DNA from: Oceanitalea sp047302425
GTDB lineage: Bacteria > Actinomycetota > Actinomycetes > Actinomycetales > Actinomycetaceae
Direction of reading: 5' to 3'
Assembly: GCF_047302425.1 (NCBI RefSeq)
Contig: NZ_CP154855.1
Span: 3,038,001 to 3,102,000, forward strand
DNA length: 64,000 bases
In this document: positions 8,783 through 17,832 of the stretch, in pieces
How the letters are laid out: each line of letters starts with the position of its first letter
Position numbering within the stretch: the stretch's first letter is position 1
Position numbers and translations under genes: made by a program
The notes under the pieces: model-generated
Databases searched by the model: none
Told to the model about the DNA's origin: nothing
The model's input: only the letters and a program-made list of their open reading frames with translations

Positions 8783-8944
8783 CGGGAGCGATGTCGCGCC
8801 GGGCGGGCGCTGCTCCCGCTCACCGGGAACCGTCCCGCTCCGCAGCATCCGTGCTCGTTCGGACGAGCACCGCTCCCGATTCTCGGGAGTCACACCCGCT
8901 GAGCAACCACGGTTCCTGCTCGGCAACCGCCGCTCGCGCTGAGC
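8783..8944. other. Chain of short hairpins in a 541-bp spacer (8641-9181)
   Basis: Seven consecutive inverted repeats with different stem sequences: CGGGAGC/GCTCCCG (8783-8818, enclosing GCGCC/GGCGC), CGGGA/TCCCG (8824-8837), GTGCTCGT/ACGAGCAC with a TCGG loop (8851-8870), CTCCCGA/TCGGGAG (8873-8889), GAGCA/TGCTC (8901-8921), CGGC/GCCG (8921-8932), and GCTC/GAGC (8932-8944). Several have 3-4 nt loops. No credible protein gene lies in the spacer: open frames there lack a start signal and family resemblance. Nothing was recognised in 8945-9181. Confidence 0.6.
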
Positions 8945-9181
8945 CGACGCGATCCCGCCTGGCCGACCATGTGTCGCGGTCTTCCACCACCAGTCCTGCT
9001 CGGCCGACAGGGCTTCGCAGTGCACTCCTCCTCGCACGCGTCCGGCGGCAGCGCTCCGGGCGCAAGTGGCGCGGACGGAGCGAGTAGCCAGCCGAGGGCC
9101 CAGGTGGCTCCGGCACGAGGGACGTGGCAGGAGGGCCTCGTACGGGGGGAGCCCGGTGAGGGCGGGCGCCTCCCGCGCTGG

Positions 9182-9862
9182 TCAGGAGACGAGGGCGGTG
9201 AGGTCGGGAACAGCCGCGTCGGCGCCCGCGGCGAGCAGCGCGTCGGCGTCCAGGCTCGTCGTCACGCCGACGACGATGCCCACACCCGCGGTCCGTGCGG
9301 AGGTCGTGCCGGCGACCGAGTCCTCGGCCGCGAGACAGTCGCCGGGCGAGACGCCGAGCCGCTCGGAACCGAGCAGGAACGGGTCGGGCGCGGGCTTGCC
9401 CACCGGGGTGTCCTCGGCGGTGACGAGACGGACCCCGAGCTCGGCGACGCCGAGCAGCTCGAGCGCCTCCTCGGCCCACGTGCGGAAGGCCGAGGTGACC
9501 AGCGAGACCGGCACCCCCTGCTCGCGCCAGGCACGGATCGCCTCCGCGGCGCCCGCCACCGGCGTGGGCGGGTGCGCGACGGGGTCGGTCATCGCGATGA
9601 CCGCCTCGGTCAGCACGCCTGGGTCCTCCCCCGCCCACGGTCCGTCGATCGAGGCGAAGGACTCGCGCCCGCGTCGGCCCATGAACAGGCGCACGACCTC
9701 GTCGGGCACCTCCCAGCCGCGGGAGGCGAAGTAGGCGGCAAAGGCCGCCCGCTGCATGGGCTCGGAGTCGACGAGCGTGCCGTCGAGGTCGAGCAGGACG
9801 GCGGCCCCGGGCCGGCGGAGGAACTCGCCGACCCGGAGCCGCAGGTCCTCGGAAGGGGTCAC
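9182..9862 (-). CDS. HAD-superfamily sugar phosphatase/phosphomutase-like protein
   Basis: A 226-residue haloacid dehalogenase-fold protein. Motif I LLDLDGTLVDSEPMQ carries the nucleophile and acid/base aspartates, motif II is SLVTSA, the motif III lysine is in VGKPAPDPF, and motif IV is CLAAEDSVAG. A helical cap between motifs I and II places it in the beta-phosphoglucomutase/sugar-phosphatase subgroup. Its GTG start overlaps the EIIA stop by four bases, so it is the last gene of the EIIB-EIIA-HAD operon. This suggests it removes phosphate from an excess or wrong sugar phosphate made by the PTS, but the substrate is not visible from sequence. Confidence 0.88.
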   Translation of the reverse strand: MTPSEDLRLRVGEFLRRPGAAVLLDLDGTLVDSEPMQRAAFAAYFASRGWEVPDEVVRLFMGRRGRESFASIDGPWAGEDPGVLTEAVIAMTDPVAHPPTPVAGAAEAIRAWREQGVPVSLVTSAFRTWAEEALELLGVAELGVRLVTAEDTPVGKPAPDPFLLGSERLGVSPGDCLAAEDSVAGTTSARTAGVGIVVGVTTSLDADALLAAGADAAVPDLTALVS

Positions 9863-10317
9863 TCCCACACGAACAGCTCGTCGCCCGCGGCGACCTCGGC
9901 GCCCGGCTCGACGGCCACCGCGAGCGCCTCCTGCTTGCCCTCGAGGGCGACGACGGGGCTCACCGGCGAGCGACCACCGGCTCGGACCTCGGCCGGGTTC
10001 CAGCTGACCAGCCGCTGCCCGGCGGTGACGGTGTCCTTCTCCTGGGCGTGCAGGGTGAAGCCGCGCCCCTCGAGCTGGACGGTGTCCAGGCCGAGGTGGA
10101 CGAGCACCCCGCGGCCCTCCTCGGTGACGAGGACGAAGGCGTGCGCGTGGAGCTTGGCGACGGTGCCGTCGACGGGGGCGACGACGTGCACCTCCCCCTC
10201 GCCGTCGGGCTCGATGGCGACGCCGGGGCCGACGATCGAACCCGCGAAGACGGGGTCCGGGACGTCGGCCATCGCGACGACCGTGCCGCTGACGGGTGCG
10301 AGGACCCGCAGGCTCAC
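9859..10317 (-). CDS. crr: PTS glucose-family EIIA component
   Basis: A 152-residue cytosolic EIIA of the glucose/N-acetylglucosamine family. It accepts phosphate from HPr and passes it to EIIB. The phosphorylated histidine is H74 in GVLVHLGLDTVQLEG, with the assisting histidine H59 in KLHAHAF. The length equals a complete stand-alone domain. Its GTG start overlaps the EIIB stop, and its own stop overlaps the HAD start (both GTGA), so it is translationally coupled on both sides. In this context it most probably serves the GlcNAc EIIC encoded divergently nearby, and in actinobacteria it may serve more than one permease. Confidence 0.93.
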   Translation of the reverse strand: MSLRVLAPVSGTVVAMADVPDPVFAGSIVGPGVAIEPDGEGEVHVVAPVDGTVAKLHAHAFVLVTEEGRGVLVHLGLDTVQLEGRGFTLHAQEKDTVTAGQRLVSWNPAEVRAGGRSPVSPVVALEGKQEALAVAVEPGAEVAAGDELFVWE

Positions 10318-10544
10318 CGAAGGTCCTCGATGTCCTCGACGATGTTGTCCGCCTCGGGGCCGACGACGACCTGCACGGCCGTGCCCTGCTGGACCACGCC
10401 GAAGGCGCCGGCGGCGCGCAGCGCGGCCTCGTCGACCTTGCTCGAGTCCTCGACCTCGACACGGATACGGGTGATGCACGCCTCGAGGTCGACGATGTTC
10501 TCGTCGCCGCCGAGGGCCGCGAGGATGGACTCTGCCTTGCTCAT
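10314..10544 (-). CDS. nagF: PTS EIIB component, N-acetylglucosamine/glucose family (copy 1)
   Basis: A 76-residue stand-alone EIIB domain. The phosphorylated cysteine is C23 in EACITRIRVEVEDSSKVDE. The ATG at 10542-10544 follows GAGGAG by six bases; an ATG six codons further upstream lacks such a site. It transfers phosphate from EIIA to the sugar during transport through EIIC. It starts the EIIB-EIIA-HAD transcript, which is separated from the preceding EIIB gene by 100 bp containing a DasR-type operator. The symbol follows Streptomyces usage for a separate GlcNAc EIIB. Confidence 0.9.
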   Translation of the reverse strand: MSKAESILAALGGDENIVDLEACITRIRVEVEDSSKVDEAALRAAGAFGVVQQGTAVQVVVGPEADNIVEDIEDLR

Positions 10545-10614
10545 GTTCTGCTCCTCATCCACGGCCGCGGCCGTTGGTCGGTGACGGACGGCGCCGTCTC
10601 GTACCGAAACCTTA

Positions 10615-10630
10615 ACTGGTCCAGACGTCT
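10615..10630. promoter_or_regulatory. DasR/NagR-type operator (dre-like)
   Basis: ACTGGTCCAGACGTCT matches 13 of 16 positions of the dre consensus ACTGGTCTAGACCACT as I recall it for Streptomyces DasR. It lies in the 100-bp gap before the first-copy EIIB gene and shares 14 of 16 positions with the second site at 11762-11777. The likely binder is the adjacent GntR protein. Confidence 0.75.
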
Positions 10631-10644
10631 TCGGCGTGACGGGT

Positions 10645-10896
10645 CTAGGCGTCGTCGGCGCGTCGCCACGTCTCGTCGCTCAGCTCGCTGAGCAGCGTGT
10701 CGAGCTCGGGCCCGACGACGACCTGGACGACCTTGCCGCGCTGCACCGTCCCGTGTGCACCCGCCGCCCGGATGGCGACGGCGTCGACCCGCGCCGGGTC
10801 CTCGACCTCGACGCGCAGCCGGGTCACGCAGGGCTCGATCTCGCGGATGTTGTCGACGCCGCCGAGTCCGGCCAGGATCGCGTGGATGTCCTTCAC
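10645..10896 (-). CDS. PTS EIIB component, N-acetylglucosamine/glucose family (copy 2)
   Basis: An 83-residue stand-alone EIIB domain with cysteine C23 in EPCVTRLRVEVEDPARVD. It closely resembles the neighbouring EIIB in length and layout but has a longer C-terminal tail (SELSDETWRRADDA). GTG start within the stop of the GntR gene (GTGA), so it is translated with the regulator. Two separate EIIB genes beside one EIIC suggest that one serves an EIIC encoded elsewhere or that the copies differ in regulation. Confidence 0.9.
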   Translation of the reverse strand: MKDIHAILAGLGGVDNIREIEPCVTRLRVEVEDPARVDAVAIRAAGAHGTVQRGKVVQVVVGPELDTLLSELSDETWRRADDA

Positions 10897-11663
10897 GCCA
10901 GACCCTCCTCACGAGTGGGGTGGTGACCGGCCGCCGTCGGCTCGAGACGACGGCGCGAGGGCACCAGGGTCGGTCCGGGGGCGCTCACCGGCACCCACAG
11001 CGAGTATCGGTCAGCACGGTAGATCGAGGTGGCGTAGTCGACGGCGAGGTCCCCGCTGAAGGTCCGGCGGCGGATCTGCAGCCCCGCCGTCGCCGCCGGC
11101 AGGTCGAGGTGCCCGGCCACCTCCGACTCGAGCAGGACGGCCTCGATGACGTCCTCGCCCCAGGTGGGCCCCAGCCCCCGGGCAGTCAGGGCGTCGTAGA
11201 CGCTGGGAGCGGGCTCCTCGTCGAGGAGGTCAGGGACGAGGGTCGCCGGCAGCCAGTTCTCCTCGACCGCCATCGGCAGCCCGTCCGCCAGGCGCAGGCG
11301 CCGCAGGTAGTGCACCTCGGCCTCCGGGGGCAGGTCGAGCGCGTCGGCCACGTGGGGCGGTGCCGCCACGCGCTCGGCGGCCAGCACCCGCAGCGAGGGC
11401 TCCATCCCGCGGCGGCGCATCTCCTCGGGGAAGGAGACGAGGCGCAGCTGCAGGTCGACCTTGGGCTGGGCCACGAAGGTGCCGCGGCCCTGCACCCGCT
11501 CGAGCAGGCCCTCGACGACGAGCGCGTCGACCGCCTGGCGCACCGTCATGCGGGACACGCCGAACTGCTCGCACAGCTCGCGCTCGGAGGGGATGGCTTG
11601 CCCGACGCCCAGACCGTCGTCGATGAGGCCGCGCAGGTGGTCACGCACGGTGAGGTACTTCAA
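10893..11663 (-). CDS. GntR/HutC-family regulator (NagR/DasR-like)
   Basis: A 256-residue regulator. The N-terminal GntR winged helix (residues 1-70, with IPSERELCEQFGVSRMTVRQAVDAL, given in two parts as IPSERELCEQFG and VSRMTVRQAVDAL) is followed by a UTRA effector domain (about 80-240). Proteins of this type bind amino-sugar phosphates and act on 16-bp dre sites. Two such sites occur here, before EIIB copy 1 and before the divergent EIIC, so control of GlcNAc uptake is a strong inference. The frame is complete from ATG at 11661-11663. It overlaps the following EIIB gene by four bases. Confidence 0.9.
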   Translation of the reverse strand: MKYLTVRDHLRGLIDDGLGVGQAIPSERELCEQFGVSRMTVRQAVDALVVEGLLERVQGRGTFVAQPKVDLQLRLVSFPEEMRRRGMEPSLRVLAAERVAAPPHVADALDLPPEAEVHYLRRLRLADGLPMAVEENWLPATLVPDLLDEEPAPSVYDALTARGLGPTWGEDVIEAVLLESEVAGHLDLPAATAGLQIRRRTFSGDLAVDYATSIYRADRYSLWVPVSAPGPTLVPSRRRLEPTAAGHHPTREEGLA

Positions 11664-11724
11664 GGCTCGACCCTCCCGTCACCGGACCGTGACCGACGGA
11701 CCCGGGGCCACGCCCGGGTGATGC

Positions 11725-11756
11725 TTGACACGCACGATCATATGGCGGTCTAGTAT
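11725..11756 (+). promoter_or_regulatory. Candidate promoter of the GlcNAc EIIC gene
   Basis: A consensus -35 box TTGACA (11725-11730) and a -10-like TAGTAT (11751-11756) lie in the 211-bp intergenic region between the GntR and EIIC genes. The 20-bp spacing is longer than usual, so the -10 assignment is uncertain. The dre-like site starts six bases after TAGTAT, where a bound repressor would block transcription initiation. Confidence 0.5.
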
Positions 11757-11761
11757 GCGCA

Positions 11762-11777
11762 ACTGGTCCAGACATCC
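11762..11777. promoter_or_regulatory. DasR/NagR-type operator (dre-like) before EIIC
   Basis: ACTGGTCCAGACATCC matches 12 of 16 positions of the recalled dre consensus and 14 of 16 of the other local site. It lies just downstream of the candidate promoter and about 100 bp before the EIIC start codon. Confidence 0.75.
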
Positions 11778-11874
11778 TGCACAGGATGTTCACACCAGCT
11801 TCCCCGTCCGGTCCTTCCCCGGCCGGACCACCCCGCGACGGTCCTCCACCGCCGCCCTCGACGAGGAGCCTGAC

Positions 11875-13305
<1,431 letters not shown>

Positions 13306-13325
13306 CACTCCCCCGCTCACGCGCA

Positions 13326-13363
13326 CGAGAGCCGGATTCCTCCACGGAGGAATCCGGCTCTCG
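13326..13363. terminator. Bidirectional hairpin terminator between EIIC and malQ
   Basis: A perfect 18-bp inverted repeat (13326-13343 with 13346-13363) with only two bases between the arms, between convergent genes. The right arm contains GGAATCCGGCTCTCGGCG, another copy of the dispersed core. No T-run follows, as is common in high-GC genomes. Confidence 0.85.
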
Positions 13364-13385
13364 GCGTATGCGGGAGGGGGTGGGT

Positions 13386-15533
13386 TTACCGGTTGAGGGA
13401 CTCCTCCACGACCTCCACCAGGGAGCGCAGGCGGGCGATGCCGGGCAGGTCCTCGACGAGAACGACGTTCTCCGAGCCGTCGGCCAGCGGCAGTTTCCAG
13501 TTGGGGTACTCGGTGTCCGTGCCTGGCTGGTTCTGCGCCCGCCGCTCCCCCACGGCGTCGACGAGCGCCACCCCGACCAGCCGCGAGGGCGTGCGCGCGA
13601 CGTAGGCGTGCAGCGCCTCGACGAGCTGCCGCTCGGTGGGGCTGTCGGGCAGCAGGCCGTACTCCCGCAGCCGGGCGACCATCCGCTCGCGCTCGCGCCG
13701 GGCCTCGGCGCGGACGACCGGCGCCGGGTCGGCCAGCAGGCCCAGCCGCTCGCGCAGGTCGACGTGCTCCTCGGCGAGGTAGCCCGCCGTCGGGGGCAGG
13801 TCGTGGGTGTTGACGGTGGCGAGCACGAGCTCGCGGTACTCCTCGGGGCGGAGGGGGCCGCCGTCGTCGTCCTTCTCGAACCACAGCACGGAGGTGCCGA
13901 GGACTCCGCGGGAGGCGAGGTAGTCGCGCACCCAGGGCTCGACGGTGCCGAGGTCCTCGCCGATGACGACGGCGCCCACGCGCTGCGCCTCGAGGAGGAG
14001 GACACCGACCATCGCCTCGTGGTCGTAACGCACGTAGGTGCCCTCGTCGGCGCCGTGGCCGTCGGGGATCCACCACAGGCGGAACAGGCCGAGGATGTGG
14101 TCCATGCGCAGCGCGCCGGCGTGGCGGAGCACGGTGCGGAGCATGTCGCGGAAGGGCGCGTAGCCGGCCCGGGCGAGCGCGTCGGGGCGCATGGGCGGCT
14201 GGGACCAGTTCTGGCCCTGCTGGTTGTACATGTCCGGCGGCGCGCCGACCCCGATGCCGCGGGCAAGGACGTCGCCCATGCTCCACGCGTCCGCGCCGCT
14301 GGGGTGCACGCCGACGGCGAGGTCGTGCATGATCCCCATCGCCATGCCCGACTCACGGGCGGTGCGCTGGGCGTCGGCGAGCTGGGTGTCGGCGACCCAC
14401 TGGAGCCACACGTAGTAGTCGACGCGCTCGGCCAGCTCCACGCGGGCGCGGTAGACGGCCGGGGAGGACACGTCGTTCAGCTCGGCGGGCCACTCCTGCC
14501 CCTCGTACCGCTCCGCGAGGGCGCACCACAGCGCGAAGTCCTCCAGGCCCTGCCCCTCCTCGGCACGGAAGGTATCGAGCTGCCGCTGGCGGGCCGGGGA
14601 GCGGCCGGCCTTGTGGATGACCTCGAGCGCCTGGCGCTTGGCCGCCCACGCGGCGTCCCGGTCGATGGGGCTGGGGTCGGTGGCTGCGCCGCGGACCTCC
14701 TCGGCGGCCCACTCGACGAGGGCGCGCTGCGGCCCCGGCAGGTAGGCGCACTCGCGGATGTCCTCGGGCCGGATGTACAGCGGGTTGTGGAAGCGGCGGG
14801 TGACCGGCAGGTAGGGCGAGGGCGTCATCGGGCCCACCGGCTCGGCGGCGTGCAGCGGGTTGATGAGGAGGAAGTCGGCGCCCTGCTCCCCGAAGAAGCT
14901 GCCGAGCTCCGCGAGGTCCGCGAGGTCACCCACGCCCCACGAGGTGCGCGAGCGCACCGAGTACAGCTGGGCCATGACGCCCCACGCCCGCTCGGGCACG
15001 GCGGCCGGCGCCGCGAGGACGTCGGGGGTGACGGCCAGCGTGCAGCGGGCGGCCTCCTCCCCCTCGACGACGGCGACGAGCTCGTGCCAGCCGAGCGGCA
15101 GGTCGGCGGGCAGCCCGAAGGTCGCCCGGCCGGTGCGCACGCCGTCGACGTCGCGGGGGTCGGTCCACACGGGCAGCTGCTCGAGCCGGCGCTCACCGCC
15201 GTCCTCGAGGGCCACGTGCAGGGCGACGGCGCTGCCGTCGGGCAGGTGGACGGCCACCTGGTCCTCGCGGCCGCGCCGCACGACGAGGCTGGGCGGCAGG
15301 ACCGAGCGCCACGGGGCGAGCTCGGCGTCCGCGAGCGCCTGGGCGACCTCCTCCTCCGTCTCGACGACGACGCCGAGCGCGGCGAGCACCGCACGGATCG
15401 TGCTCGCCGGGACCACCCGGTGGTTGCCGGTGTAGTCCCAGAAGTCGGTGGCCACGCCGTGCGCCGCCGCGAGCCGTTGGAGCGTCTCGCTCGGCAGCCC
15501 GCTGGCCTGCCCGGACGACGGTGTGGTGTTCAC
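13386..15533 (-). CDS. malQ: 4-alpha-glucanotransferase (amylomaltase)
   Basis: A 715-residue GH77 enzyme that moves alpha-1,4-glucan segments between maltodextrins. The N-terminal extension of about 170 residues is typical of actinobacterial MalQ. The catalytic barrel contains TSWGVGDLADL, the nucleophile aspartate in LRMDHILGLFRLW, the acid/base glutamate in VVIGEDLGTVEPW, and the third aspartate in VNTHDLPPTAGY. ATG at 15531-15533. It is divergent from ptsI across 206 bp and convergent with EIIC. It links glycogen or maltodextrin breakdown to central metabolism. Confidence 0.95.
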   Translation of the reverse strand: MNTTPSSGQASGLPSETLQRLAAAHGVATDFWDYTGNHRVVPASTIRAVLAALGVVVETEEEVAQALADAELAPWRSVLPPSLVVRRGREDQVAVHLPDGSAVALHVALEDGGERRLEQLPVWTDPRDVDGVRTGRATFGLPADLPLGWHELVAVVEGEEAARCTLAVTPDVLAAPAAVPERAWGVMAQLYSVRSRTSWGVGDLADLAELGSFFGEQGADFLLINPLHAAEPVGPMTPSPYLPVTRRFHNPLYIRPEDIRECAYLPGPQRALVEWAAEEVRGAATDPSPIDRDAAWAAKRQALEVIHKAGRSPARQRQLDTFRAEEGQGLEDFALWCALAERYEGQEWPAELNDVSSPAVYRARVELAERVDYYVWLQWVADTQLADAQRTARESGMAMGIMHDLAVGVHPSGADAWSMGDVLARGIGVGAPPDMYNQQGQNWSQPPMRPDALARAGYAPFRDMLRTVLRHAGALRMDHILGLFRLWWIPDGHGADEGTYVRYDHEAMVGVLLLEAQRVGAVVIGEDLGTVEPWVRDYLASRGVLGTSVLWFEKDDDGGPLRPEEYRELVLATVNTHDLPPTAGYLAEEHVDLRERLGLLADPAPVVRAEARRERERMVARLREYGLLPDSPTERQLVEALHAYVARTPSRLVGVALVDAVGERRAQNQPGTDTEYPNWKLPLADGSENVVLVEDLPGIARLRSLVEVVEESLNR

Positions 15534-15739
15534 GTGCTCAGCTGCTCCTCGGCTCGTGCGTCATGGCTGCCTGGCAGCCGGGTCTCCGCGTGATCTTGCC
15601 AGACCGGCCGGGCCTGGGCGCGGGCGCGGGCGTGCCACCACGGGCGGCGCGGGCGGTAGGGTCGAGGCGCAGCGGCCGAGCGTCGCTGGCCAGGGCGCAC
15701 AATAGGCACAGCATGGCACCACGTGACGGGAGCACCCAC

Positions 15740-17437
15740 TTGAGCACTGAGCACGTACACCGCACCCAGGTCCGCGGCATCGGCGTGAGCCCCGGACGCG
15801 CCGTCGGCCCCGTGGCTCAGCTCGCCGGGGCCGTCCCCGCCCCCTCCCCGCACGAGCGGCTCACCGACGCCGACGACGTCGAGGCGGCCGCAGCCTCCGT
15901 CGCCTCCCACGCGGCCACCGTCGCCGAGGGTCTGAGCAGCGCCGCCGAGACCGCCGAGGGCGAGGCCGCCGAGATCCTCGCGACCACCGCCCAGATGGCC
16001 GCCGACCCCACGCTCGTGCAGGCCGCCCAGGCCAAGGTCCGCGAGGAGCGCAAGACTCCCGCACTGGCCGTGTGGGAGGCCGCGGACGCCGTCGCCGAGC
16101 AGCTGAGCGCGCTCGGCGGGTACATGGCCGAGCGGGCCCGCGACGTGCGCGACGTGCGCGACCGCGTCGTCGCCAGCCTCCTCGGCATTCCGATGCCGGG
16201 CATCCCGCAGCGCGAGGAGCCCTTCGTCCTCGTCGCCCTCGACCTCGCCCCCGCCGACACCGCGCTGCTCGACCCGAGCAAGGTCCGCGCGATCGTCACC
16301 GCCGAGGGCGGCCCGACCTCCCACACGGCGATCCTCGCCCGGTCCCTCGGCATCCCCGCCGTCGTCGGCGCGCCGCAGGCCCTGGAGCTGCTCGAGGAGG
16401 ACCGCACCGTCCTCGTCGACGGCGCCGCCGGCACCGCCGTCCTCGACCCGAGCGCCGAGGAGGTCGCCGCCGCCGAGGCGCTGTCCGCGCAGGTGCGCAG
16501 CTTCGACGGCGAGGGCCGCACGAGCGACGGGCACCACGTCCAGCTCCTCGCGAACGTCGGCGAGCCGGCCGGTGCCGCCAAGGCCGCCGAGGCCGGCGCC
16601 GAGGGTGTGGGCCTGTTCCGCACCGAGTTCTGCTTCCTCGACCGCGCCGAGGAGCCGAGCGTCGCGGAGCAGGTCAAGGCCTACCGCACGGTGCTCGCCG
16701 CGTTCCCCGGCAAGAAGGTCGTCGTGCGCACCCTCGACGCCGGCGCCGACAAGCCGATGCCCTTCCTCACCGACACCGCCGAGCCGAACCCGGCCCTGGG
16801 CGTGCGGGGCCTGCGCACCTCGTGGCGCAACCCCCGGATCCTGGACAACCAGCTGACCGCGATCGCCGAGGCGGCCGCCGCCGAGAGCGCCGACGTGTGG
16901 GTCATGGCCCCGATGATCGCGACCGTCGACGAGACCGAGGAGTTCGTCGCCGCCTGCGCCAAGCACGGCCTCTCGACGGCCGGCGTCATGGTCGAGGTGC
17001 CCAGCGCCGCCCTCATGTCCGGGCCGATCCTCGCCCGGGCGGCCTTCGCGTCCATCGGCACCAACGACCTCACCCAGTACACGATGGCCGCCGACCGCCT
17101 CCTCGGCTCCCTCGCCTCGCTGTCGGACGCCTTCCACCCGGCCGTGCTGCGGATGGTCGAGGAGACCTGCCGCGGCGGCGCGCAGCAGAGCCGGCCCGTG
17201 GGCGTGTGCGGTGAGGCGGCCGCGGACCCGGCCACCGCCGTCGTCCTCGTCGGCCTGGGCGTGTCCTCGCTGTCGATGTCCCCGCGCTCGCTCGCGGACG
17301 TCGCGGCCGTGCTCGCCTCCGTCACGCTGCAGCGCTGCCAGGAGATCGCCCAGCTCGCCCTCGGTGCGGAGTCCGCCGAGCAGGCCCGGGCCCTCGTGCG
17401 CGGTCAGCTCCCGGTCCTCGACGAGCTCGGCCTGTGA
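15740..17437 (+). CDS. ptsI: PTS enzyme I (phosphoenolpyruvate-protein phosphotransferase)
   Basis: A 565-residue cytosolic enzyme that takes phosphate from PEP and passes it to HPr. Visible parts are the start RGIGVSPGRAVGP, the phosphorylated histidine near residue 195 in GGPTSHTAILAR, and the PEP-binding barrel with GVGLFRTEFCFLDR, VVVRTLDAGADKP, ASIGTNDLTQYTMAADR and VGVCGEAAADP. The TTG at 15740 is preferred because GGGAG lies seven bases before it; an in-frame ATG at 15713 would add nine residues but has no clear ribosome-binding site. No HPr gene lies beside it, so ptsH must be elsewhere. It overlaps the globin gene by four bases (GTGA). Confidence 0.93.
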   Translation: MSTEHVHRTQVRGIGVSPGRAVGPVAQLAGAVPAPSPHERLTDADDVEAAAASVASHAATVAEGLSSAAETAEGEAAEILATTAQMAADPTLVQAAQAKVREERKTPALAVWEAADAVAEQLSALGGYMAERARDVRDVRDRVVASLLGIPMPGIPQREEPFVLVALDLAPADTALLDPSKVRAIVTAEGGPTSHTAILARSLGIPAVVGAPQALELLEEDRTVLVDGAAGTAVLDPSAEEVAAAEALSAQVRSFDGEGRTSDGHHVQLLANVGEPAGAAKAAEAGAEGVGLFRTEFCFLDRAEEPSVAEQVKAYRTVLAAFPGKKVVVRTLDAGADKPMPFLTDTAEPNPALGVRGLRTSWRNPRILDNQLTAIAEAAAAESADVWVMAPMIATVDETEEFVAACAKHGLSTAGVMVEVPSAALMSGPILARAAFASIGTNDLTQYTMAADRLLGSLASLSDAFHPAVLRMVEETCRGGAQQSRPVGVCGEAAADPATAVVLVGLGVSSLSMSPRSLADVAAVLASVTLQRCQEIAQLALGAESAEQARALVRGQLPVLDELGL

Positions 17438-17832
17438 CCTCCTCCCCCGACCAGGTCACCGCCTACCAGGCGCTCGGTGGCCGGGCGACCTTCGAGCGCC
17501 TCGTGCGCCGCTTCTACGAGGGCGTGCGCACCGACGACGTCCTCGCCCCGATGTACCCCGAGGAGGACATGGAGGGTGCCGTCGAGCGCCTGACGATGTT
17601 CCTCGAGCAGTACTGGGGCGGCCCGACGACCTACTCCGAGACCCGCGGCCACCCGCGGCTGCGGATGCGGCACGCGGGCTACGCCGTCACGCCGCTGGCC
17701 CGTGACCGGTGGCTGCAGCACATGCGCGACGGCGTCGACGAGCTCGGCCTGCCCGAGGACCTCGAGACGATGCTGTGGACCTACCTCGAGCGGGCCGCGT
17801 TCTCGCTCGTCAACACGATGGAGGCGCCGTGA
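17434..17832 (+). CDS. glbO: Group II truncated haemoglobin (trHbO)
   Basis: A 132-residue 2-on-2 globin. It has the start ALGGRATFERLVRRFYEGVRTDD, quoted here only as ALGGRATFERL then VRRFYEGV, the B-E region YPEEDMEGAVERLTMFLEQYW, the proximal histidine region HPRLRMRHAGYAV, and WLQHMRDGVDELGL. The WGGP and RMRH features match the actinobacterial GlbO group, which binds oxygen and is linked to redox or respiratory tasks. GTG start inside the ptsI stop, and its own stop overlaps the thioesterase start. The ptsI-glbO-tesB coupling is notable because the three have no obvious shared pathway. Confidence 0.92.
   Translation: MTSSPDQVTAYQALGGRATFERLVRRFYEGVRTDDVLAPMYPEEDMEGAVERLTMFLEQYWGGPTTYSETRGHPRLRMRHAGYAVTPLARDRWLQHMRDGVDELGLPEDLETMLWTYLERAAFSLVNTMEAP

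Noticed and set aside
8564..9087. Open frames on both strands of the 8641-9181 spacer
   Set aside because: Low-complexity products driven by the minisatellite, no ribosome-binding site and no family resemblance.
15591..15606. A third dre-like site upstream of ptsI
   Set aside because: Only about half of the 16 positions match, limited to one half-site, so chance is likely in this composition.
15713..15739. ATG at 15713 as the enzyme I start
   Set aside because: No clear ribosome-binding site; the in-frame TTG at 15740 has GGGAG at ideal distance. The longer form remains possible.
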